DNA of 11,411 nucleotides, from contig DMZT01000254.1 in the NCBI GenBank assembly GCA_003484865.1, positions 1 to 11,411 of the forward strand, given 5' to 3'. Below, in pieces: positions 7,353 through 11,411 of this stretch. The position numbers were made by a program, and so were the translations under genes. This DNA is from Stenotrophomonas sp. (GTDB taxonomy: Bacteria > Pseudomonadota > Gammaproteobacteria > Xanthomonadales > Xanthomonadaceae). The notes below the pieces were generated by a model. The model had not been told where the DNA came from, did not search any database, and saw nothing but the letters and a program-made list of their open reading frames with translations. The number at the start of each line of letters is the position of its first letter. Positions within the stretch are counted from its first letter, which is position 1.

Positions 7353-8471
7353 TCAGGCGTCGCTGGCGACCAGCCCCATCAGTGCGTTGGCGTGATCGCG
7401 CCACTGCGGGAGCTTGTTGAGCACGCCGGCCCGCTGCAGATACTCCTCGTCCACCGGATCGCCATTGATCAGCGCCAGTGCTACATGCACCGCACCGGTC
7501 ACCCAGAAACTGCGGGTGTTCGAGCGCTGCGGCTGCAGGTGGAAGGCCACCGCCTCGATGATCGGCATCGGCAGGCCCCACAGCCCCAGCAGGTAGGCGC
7601 CTGCCTCGGCGTGACCCGGGCGATTCTCTGCCGGGTCTTCGGCGGTGCGTTCGTTGCGTACGCCCGGCAGCAGCAGGCCGATGTCGGCCAGCAGGGCCGC
7701 GGTGGCGCCCAGTTCGGCGCTGGACTCCGGCAGCAGCTTGGCGGCCAGGCGGGAGGCCAGCAGCGCACGCTGTTGCAGCGAGTTGCGCTCGGCACCGGAC
7801 AGCGGCTGCGCGGAAAACACTTCGCTGGCCAGGACCAGATCACGCAGGGTCGACAGCCCCAGGCGGGTCACGGCGGTGCGCAGGTCGGAAATGATCCGGC
7901 CATTGTTGAAGAATGCCGAGTTGGACAGCTGCAGCACCTTGGCTGCGATGGCCGGGTCGGCCGCGACCAGCTTGGCCACGTCGGCGGTGTTGGTATCGTC
8001 GTCGTGCTCAAGCGCCTGGGTCAGGGTCAGGTACAGATGCGGCGGGGAGGGCAGCTTCTCGATCCGGCCGATGGCGCTGCGCAGGCGCGCGCTGTCCAGC
8101 AGTTCGCGCAGCTCTTCCAGGCTGGTCAGGGCTTCGAGCAGGACCTCCGGGGCCAGCGGCATCGGCAGGAAGCGATGGGCCACGCCGATCAGGCGCGCCG
8201 GCGGCGGGCGGTTGCCATGCTCGGCATCCACCAGCGCGATCCGGATGGTTTCAGGGCGCAGCGTGCGGATCTGGCCGAGCAGTGTCGTAGCGTTGAGATC
8301 GGGCAACTGCGGGCACACGATCACCGCATCCACCGGCGAGCCGGCAACGATGCCCATGGCGCTCTGGCCATCGGTCGCGGTCAGCGGTTGCCACTCTTCC
8401 CCAAGATCGGCAATGAATTCCAACAGCTCAGCCGACAGGCTGGCTTCGTCCCCAACAAGCAGAATGCGCAC
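7353..8471 (-). CDS. HDOD-domain signalling protein with degenerate receiver domain
   Basis: The protein has 372 residues if it starts at GTG 8471, which has an AGGGGA ribosome site seven bases upstream; the frame stays open further upstream, but the receiver fold (MRILLVGDEAS) begins exactly here. Residues 1-120 look like a CheY-type receiver whose key residues are altered: the phospho-acceptor position has Cys53 (VDAVIVCPQLP), the usual Lys of the K-P motif is Met104 (FLPMPL), and the Thr/Ser position is Asp82. Residues ~130-340 are an HDOD domain, with LAADPAIAAKVLQLSNSAFF-like and LLGLWGLP motifs. Where HD phosphohydrolases have His-Asp, this protein has Ala262-Asp263 (LLADIG). It is therefore probably a phosphorylation-independent, non-catalytic scaffold or output protein. 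It lies downstream of ppa on the same strand, separated by a terminator. Confidence 0.85.
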   Translation of the reverse strand: MRILLVGDEASLSAELLEFIADLGEEWQPLTATDGQSAMGIVAGSPVDAVIVCPQLPDLNATTLLGQIRTLRPETIRIALVDAEHGNRPPPARLIGVAHRFLPMPLAPEVLLEALTSLEELRELLDSARLRSAIGRIEKLPSPPHLYLTLTQALEHDDDTNTADVAKLVAADPAIAAKVLQLSNSAFFNNGRIISDLRTAVTRLGLSTLRDLVLASEVFSAQPLSGAERNSLQQRALLASRLAAKLLPESSAELGATAALLADIGLLLPGVRNERTAEDPAENRPGHAEAGAYLLGLWGLPMPIIEAVAFHLQPQRSNTRSFWVTGAVHVALALINGDPVDEEYLQRAGVLNKLPQWRDHANALMGLVASDA

Positions 8472-8478
8472 GACACGG

Positions 8479-8484
8479 TCCCCT
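8479..8484 (-). promoter_or_regulatory. Ribosome binding site fixing the GTG start of the HDOD gene
   Basis: On the - strand this reads AGGGGA, seven bases before GTG 8471. It is the only good Shine-Dalgarno near the beginning of the receiver fold, and it rules against the much longer reading frame that extends upstream through ppa. Confidence 0.7.
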
Positions 8485-8490
8485 GGCTGA

Positions 8491-8511
8491 CCACGGTGAA
8501 ACGCACCGTGG
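8491..8511 (-). promoter_or_regulatory. Inverted repeat in the HDOD gene leader
   Basis: CCACGGTG (8491-8498) and CACCGTGG (8504-8511) are perfect 8-bp arms around AAACG. A third partial copy, ACGGTG (8512-8517), directly follows and can pair with the middle arm instead. The element lies just upstream of the HDOD ribosome site, so an operator or leader hairpin is possible. Function is inferred. Confidence 0.35.
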
Positions 8512-8585
8512 ACGGTGTGAAGAGACGCAATGTACCCAATCCGGCACGAATAGTGATGTGCCGCATTGAAAAAACGTGATGCGCA

Positions 8586-8613
8586 TCGCTCCGGCAACGG
8601 TGTGCCGGAGCGA
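8586..8613 (-). terminator. Terminator after ppa
   Basis: TCGCTCCGGCA (8586-8596) and TGCCGGAGCGA (8603-8613) form a perfect 11-bp stem with a 6-nt loop, 12 nt beyond the ppa stop. On the - strand a run of six T follows about 11 nt after the stem. The T-run is further off than usual, but the stem is strong and well placed. It implies the HDOD gene has its own promoter. Confidence 0.7.
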
Positions 8614-8625
8614 CGCCGGTCAGTC

Positions 8626-9162
8626 TCAGGCGATGTTGCCGAGGTAGCGCTGGTGCGCTTCGACCAGGATCTTCTTGGCTTCGGCGGCGCCGCCCCAGCC
8701 ATCGAGCTTGACCCACTTGCCCTTTTCCAGGTCCTTGTAGTGCTCGAAGAAGTGGCCGATGCGCTCCAGCCAGTGGCTGGACACCTGCTCGATGTCCTCG
8801 ACGTGGGCATAGCCACTGAACACCTTGGAGATCGGCACGGCCAGGATCTTCTCGTCGCTGCCGGCTTCATCGCTCATCTTGAGCACGCCGACCGGACGGC
8901 AACGCACCACCGAGCCCGGGACCAGCGGCAGCGGCAGCACCACCAGCACGTCGGCCGGATCGCCATCACCGCACAGGGTACTCGGCACGTAGCCGTAGTT
9001 GCACGGGTAGCGCATCGGGGTGGAGAGGATGCGGTCGACGAAGATCGCGCCGGTTTCCTTGTCCACTTCGTACTTCACCGGCTCGGAATCCTTCGGGATT
9101 TCGATGATGACGTTGATTTCTTCCGGCGGGTTCTTGCCCGGCGAAACGAGTTCCAGACCCAT
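8626..9162 (-). CDS. ppa: Inorganic pyrophosphatase (family I)
   Basis: This 178-residue cytoplasmic enzyme hydrolyses pyrophosphate to two phosphates, pulling nucleotide polymerisation and amino-acid activation forward. The length matches the bacterial family (E. coli 175). The signature DGDPADVLV is present (D66, D68, D71), and every other active-site residue of the E. coli enzyme is found one position later: E21, K30, E32, R44, Y56, D98, D103, K105, Y142, K143. The start at 9162 has a GGAG site seven bases upstream. It is transcribed away from the secreted paralog pair and toward the HDOD gene, ending in its own terminator. A housekeeping gene with nothing odd in it. Confidence 0.98.
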   Translation of the reverse strand: MGLELVSPGKNPPEEINVIIEIPKDSEPVKYEVDKETGAIFVDRILSTPMRYPCNYGYVPSTLCGDGDPADVLVVLPLPLVPGSVVRCRPVGVLKMSDEAGSDEKILAVPISKVFSGYAHVEDIEQVSSHWLERIGHFFEHYKDLEKGKWVKLDGWGGAAEAKKILVEAHQRYLGNIA

Positions 9163-9204
9163 GGGTGTGCTCCAGCTGAGAGGGGGTACGGCGCAAAGTC
9201 CGCC

Positions 9205-9210
9205 ATTTTA
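9205..9210 (-). promoter_or_regulatory. Candidate -10 element of the ppa promoter
   Basis: On the - strand this reads TAAAAT, matching five of six positions of the sigma-70 -10 consensus and standing out in a GC-rich gap. Seventeen bases upstream the -35 region is poor (TGCACG, 9228-9233). Transcription would begin near 9198, giving a leader of about 36 nt. The rest of the gap up to 9390 is GC-rich and shows no convincing promoter for the + strand gene. Confidence 0.4.
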
Positions 9211-9390
9211 GGCCCATTGGCGGCCAGCGTGCAGCGCGACGGCGGCGCGGGTGGGGCGGTGCACCCGACAGGGGGCGTCCGCTGGGTGGGGGCTTGGCCA
9301 CATCGGCCTGCCGGGAACCCCGACCGTTCATCGGGATGGCGCCTGATGTCGGGAACCAGAGCGCATGAGGATCATGCAGCTCTACCCGCC

Positions 9391-9395
9391 AGGAG
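9391..9395 (+). promoter_or_regulatory. Ribosome binding site deciding ATG 9403 over ATG 9397
   Basis: AGGAG lies one base before an in-frame ATG at 9397 and seven bases before a second at 9403. Only the second spacing is productive, so 9403 is the likely start. The neighbouring paralog uses the same arrangement: AGGAG at 9923-9927 and seven bases to its ATG. Confidence 0.75.
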
Positions 9396-9402
9396 CATGC
9401 CG

Positions 9403-9897
9403 ATGACACTGACCCGCCTGATGGCCCGCACGCTGCTCCCCTTCTCGCTGGTGGCCAGCGCGGGTGTCCAGCCCGCCGATGCCCACCCGGGAAGGTATGT
9501 CGACCTGGTCGACTACCCGGACAAAGAGGCCAACTGGGACCGGTTCTACGCGCTGCAGGACCACCTGGGCGCCGAGTTCCATGACCTGTGCGGGGATACC
9601 TACTGCGAAGGGGCGTACAGCAACCACGTGCTGCTGCAGTTCCGATGCTCGGTGTGGCGGGCGACGGGGACGGTACACGCGTGCGCGCTGGTCGTCGGCG
9701 CCGGCAACCTCGATGTGGACACCCCGACGGGCCGGGTTCTGCCTGACAGCCGTGCCTGGGTCTGCGCCGCCCCATTGGGCGCCGATACGCCGGTGGAGAT
9801 GCTGCAGGCAGCGCTTGAGCGCCGGGGGGCCTTGCTCCGGCCCTTGCCAGGCTCGTTCTTCTCGCTGCATGACGCCTTGTCTGATTGCCTGAACTGA
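9403..9897 (+). CDS. Secreted six-cysteine protein of unknown function (tandem paralog 1)
   Basis: I do not recognise a named function for this 164-residue protein. It has a Sec signal peptide with probable cleavage after A27 (PADA|HPG), so the mature protein should be periplasmic or exported. Its six cysteines are at 63, 68, 82, 94, 121 and 162. The core reads CGDTYCEGAYSN, then LLQFRCSV and TGTVHAC, and the end is PLPGSFFSLHDALSDCLN. The next gene encodes a paralog with identical spacing between all six cysteines, which implies a shared disulfide-stabilised fold. It is separated from that gene by 37 nt, so the two are probably co-transcribed. The frame stays open far upstream, but that part is antisense to ppa; the SD and signal peptide set the start at 9403. 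Confidence 0.85.
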   Translation: MTLTRLMARTLLPFSLVASAGVQPADAHPGRYVDLVDYPDKEANWDRFYALQDHLGAEFHDLCGDTYCEGAYSNHVLLQFRCSVWRATGTVHACALVVGAGNLDVDTPTGRVLPDSRAWVCAAPLGADTPVEMLQAALERRGALLRPLPGSFFSLHDALSDCLN

Positions 9898-9934
9898 TCG
9901 CCCGGCATTGGATGCCATCTACAGGAGAACACTC

Positions 9935-10414
9935 ATGCGTACCGCTATCGCCGGTGTAGTGCTGTTGGTTACTGCCTGGGGCGCTGCTGCCGTGGAGGCC
10001 AACGGCGGACGCACGTATGTCGATGCGCGGCTGTATCCGAACCAGACGGCGGGCTGGGAGCGCTTCCGGGCGGCGGAGGCACGCCTGGTGCGCGGCTTCG
10101 ATCAGGTCTGTGGCGATACCTTCTGCGAGGGGGAATACCACAACCTGCAGGCGCTTCGTTTCCGCTGCTCGGTGGACGCGGCTACCGGCCACGTCGGCGA
10201 GTGTCTGTGGACGTTTACGGGCAGTACGGCCCGTGTAGACATGGGGAGCGGCCGGATACAGGTGGATGCGCAGACCTGGGCGTGCCGGTTGCCGTTGGCT
10301 GGCAACACGCCGTTGTCCGATCTGCTGGGTACGCTGGAAGGCGAGGATCCACTCCATGCGCCGTTGCCTGGTACCCGCGACAGCATTTATGAGGGTCTGA
10401 CCGTCTGTCTGTGA
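9935..10414 (+). CDS. Secreted six-cysteine protein of unknown function (tandem paralog 2)
   Basis: This 159-residue protein has a short signal peptide (MRTAIAGVVLLVTAWGAAAV) with cleavage probably near residues 18-22. Cysteines are at 59, 64, 78, 90, 117 and 158, giving the same 5-14-12-27-41 intervals as the preceding protein. Shared blocks are YVD, W-x-R-F, CGDT-x-CEG-x-Y-x-N, FRCSV, TG-x-V-x-x-C, W-x-C, PLPG and a C-terminal Cys-Leu. It starts 37 nt after its paralog behind a strong AGGAG site; ATG 9908 is in frame but would put extra residues before the signal peptide. No catalytic motif is visible. A small binding or inhibitor-like periplasmic protein is conceivable, but that is only a guess from size and disulfides. 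No clear terminator follows before the ECF sigma gene. Confidence 0.88.
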   Translation: MRTAIAGVVLLVTAWGAAAVEANGGRTYVDARLYPNQTAGWERFRAAEARLVRGFDQVCGDTFCEGEYHNLQALRFRCSVDAATGHVGECLWTFTGSTARVDMGSGRIQVDAQTWACRLPLAGNTPLSDLLGTLEGEDPLHAPLPGTRDSIYEGLTVCL

Positions 10415-10448
10415 GCCAGGGGCTGTCGCCATGACGGCTGCGCCAAAC

Positions 10449-10477
10449 GTGACTGATTCTCATTTGCGGAGTAACAT
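10449..10477 (+). promoter_or_regulatory. Candidate promoter of the ECF sigma gene with Fur-box-like operator
   Basis: GTGACT (10449-10454) and TAACAT (10472-10477) each match four of six sigma-70 positions and are 17 bp apart. Between them TGATTCTCATTTGCG (10454-10468) matches 9 of 14 positions of the Fur 7-1-7 motif (TGATAAT-N-ATTATCA) and contains ATTCTCATTTGC, a form common in Fur boxes of gamma-proteobacteria. Fur with iron bound there would block the promoter, as is usual for fecI-type genes. Found by eye and not scored. Confidence 0.45.
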
Positions 10478-10530
10478 GCCGCGCCTTACGGGTTGCCGTG
10501 TCCCTGCGGTCCCGCTTCGTGCATCGGCCC

Positions 10531-11031
10531 ATGTCCACCAACGCCACTACCCTGACCGAGCTGTTGATCCGCGAACGCCCGGCGCTGCTGCGTCTGGTGC
10601 AGCGCATTCTGGGCAGCGACAGCGGCGCAGAGGATGTGATCCAGTCCATCTGGTTCAAGGCCCGGGGCGTGGACAGCGGGCAACCGATCAGCAACCCGCG
10701 TGCCTATCTGTACCGACTGGCCGCCAACCTGGCGACCGATCATGGCCGTGAGCGCACGCGCCGCACGCGCCTGTTGGCCGAGCACTACCTGTGGGGCCCG
10801 GAGGAGGCGCTCTCGACCGAAGAGCAGGCGATGGCGCAGGACGAACTGCAGCGCGTGCTGGACGCGGCCGAGCACCTGCCCGAGCCGACCCGCACCATCT
10901 TCCGCCTCAACCGCCTGCAGGGCATGACCCAGGTGGACGTCGCCAAACGCCAGGGCGTGTCCGTGACGACCGTGGAAAACCACGTGCGCACTGCACTGCA
11001 GCGATTGGCCTGGGCGCGCACCGGGCGCTGA
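10531..11031 (+). CDS. FecI-type ECF sigma factor
   Basis: This 166-residue protein is an extracytoplasmic-function sigma factor. Region 2 spans ~12-77 (LLIRERPALLRLVQRIL, AEDVIQSIWFKA, and the FecI-group hallmark NPRAYLYRLAANLATDH). Region 4 spans ~104-160 (LPEPTRTIFRLNRLQGMTQ, then the DNA-binding helices VAKRQGVSVTTVENHVRTAL). There is no extra C-terminal domain. It directs RNA polymerase to promoters, typically of a TonB-dependent siderophore or haem receptor, when released by its FecR partner, which follows here. I chose ATG 10531 because similarity to the family begins soon after it; GTG 10498 is in frame and would add 11 residues. Neither has a strong ribosome site. The Fur-box-like element upstream supports iron-starvation control. 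Confidence 0.92.
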   Translation: MSTNATTLTELLIRERPALLRLVQRILGSDSGAEDVIQSIWFKARGVDSGQPISNPRAYLYRLAANLATDHGRERTRRTRLLAEHYLWGPEEALSTEEQAMAQDELQRVLDAAEHLPEPTRTIFRLNRLQGMTQVDVAKRQGVSVTTVENHVRTALQRLAWARTGR

Positions 11032-11043
11032 GCGGCACCCGCT

Positions 11044-11059
11044 GGGCTTGGGGAAGCCC
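11044..11059 (+). terminator. Possible weak terminator/attenuator between sigma and FecR genes
   Basis: GGGCTT and AAGCCC form a 6-bp stem with a GGGG loop, followed by GTTTCCC. It lies 12 nt after the sigma stop in a 110-nt gap. It is short and the T-tract is weak, so it would act as a partial attenuator at most. A -10-like CATAAT (11079-11084) follows without a visible -35. Confidence 0.3.
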
Positions 11060-11141
11060 GTTTCCCATCCGTCTTGATCATAATGCCGTCCCTTCCGGCC
11101 TCTTCTTCGTCCGCGCGTGATCGCGCGATCCACCGCCAGCC

Positions 11142-11411
11142 ATGAGCCCGCCCCAACAGCCTCCGATGTCCCGACCTTTGCCGCCATCCGACCCTGCTGC
11201 CGTCCAGGCCCGTGCCTGGATTGCCTGGCTGGCGTCCGGCGCGGTCGAGCCGGTGCAGATGCAGGCCTTCGAGCAGTGGCTGGCCGAGCCGGACAATCGC
11301 CGCACCTTCGAGTACGAGCGCCAGCTGTGGCGCAGCCTCGGGCCGCGACCGGTACCCGCGGCGGCGGCAACACGGTCACGGCGTCGGCCGCGGTGGCCGC
11401 TGGTCGGGGCG
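11142..11411 (+). CDS. FecR-type sigma regulator (5' part, truncated by window edge)
   Basis: Ninety codons are visible and the frame is open at the right edge. After a Pro-rich start, residues ~20-65 (QARAWIAWLASG, MQAFEQWLAEPDNRRTFEY, ERQLWRSLG) match the N-terminal DUF4880/FecR_N domain that binds the FecI sigma factor in the cytoplasm. The visible part ends in an Arg-rich stretch followed by WPLVGA, probably the start of the membrane helix that leads to the periplasmic FecR domain. An in-frame TGA at 11118 limits the start to ATG 11142 or ATG 11166; neither has a good ribosome site, and I took the first. It lies 110 nt after the sigma gene, the usual gene order. A TonB receptor with an N-terminal signalling domain would be expected next, outside the window. 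Confidence 0.88.
   Translation, partial: MSPPQQPPMSRPLPPSDPAAVQARAWIAWLASGAVEPVQMQAFEQWLAEPDNRRTFEYERQLWRSLGPRPVPAAAATRSRRRPRWPLVGA

Noticed and set aside
7392..8579. A 395-codon + strand frame opposite the HDOD gene
   Set aside because: Gln/Arg/Gly-rich shadow without domains; the - strand protein has clear receiver and HDOD features.
8472..8870. Upstream extension of the HDOD reading frame into ppa
   Set aside because: The receiver fold begins at GTG 8471 behind a good ribosome site; the extension is an out-of-frame reading of ppa and crosses its terminator.
9249..9266. GGGTG/CACCC hairpin in the ppa-paralog gap as a possible REP/SMAG-type repeat
   Set aside because: The stem is short, lacks the GTAG signature of Stenotrophomonas palindromic repeats and has no second copy in the window; it is probably chance in GC-rich DNA.
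8566..9402. N-terminal extension of the first secreted paralog
   Set aside because: The frame is open but antisense to ppa. The signal peptide and AGGAG site place the start at 9403.
8966..10432. A 488-codon - strand frame across ppa's 5' end and both secreted paralogs
   Set aside because: It is Arg/Pro-rich, without domains, and overlaps three well-supported genes; a codon-bias shadow.
4057..11411. Linking the FecI/FecR pair to the TonB receptor at 4057-6915
   Set aside because: The receptor goes straight from its signal peptide to a TonB box and plug, without the N-terminal signalling domain that FecR-dependent receptors carry, and it lies 3.6 kb upstream behind a terminator.

Overview
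The window is a GC-rich stretch of a Gram-negative chromosome, most likely from the Xanthomonadaceae and probably Stenotrophomonas or a close relative. This rests on the style of the TonB-dependent receptor, the FecI/FecR pair, the pyrophosphatase followed by an HDOD protein, and the codon use. It is inferred from sequence character alone; no database was searched. I see no insertion sequence, CRISPR array, tRNA or rRNA, and no sign of recent transfer.

Left part (1-6973, all + strand). The window opens inside a small pore-loop ion-channel gene closed by a hairpin. A three-gene block follows: a membrane-bound regulator (cytoplasmic winged helix, one membrane helix, periplasmic PD40 beta-propeller), an AraC-family regulator, and a 952-residue TonB-dependent outer-membrane receptor ending in a strong terminator. 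Two different regulators directly upstream of one receptor suggest a sense-and-import locus, but the substrate cannot be read from the sequence. The receptor leader can fold into a 10-bp stem that buries its ribosome binding site.

Middle part (6974-9162). A tiny secreted protein with six cysteines (68 aa) sits alone between two terminators. Convergent to it on the - strand are ppa (family I inorganic pyrophosphatase, all active-site residues present) and, downstream of ppa past a terminator, a receiver-HDOD protein. The receiver has lost its phosphorylation residues, and the HDOD domain lacks the catalytic histidine of HD enzymes.

Right part (9163-11411, + strand). Two adjacent secreted proteins of unknown function (164 and 159 aa) are tandem paralogs with exactly the same six-cysteine spacing (5-14-12-27-41). 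Next comes a FecI-type ECF sigma factor behind a promoter whose spacer holds a Fur-box-like sequence, then the start of a FecR-type sigma regulator that runs off the right edge. The receptor this pair would control is presumably beyond the window.

The best candidates for undescribed biology are the tandem six-cysteine paralogs, the isolated six-cysteine mini-protein, and the structured receptor leader with its two upstream regulators.
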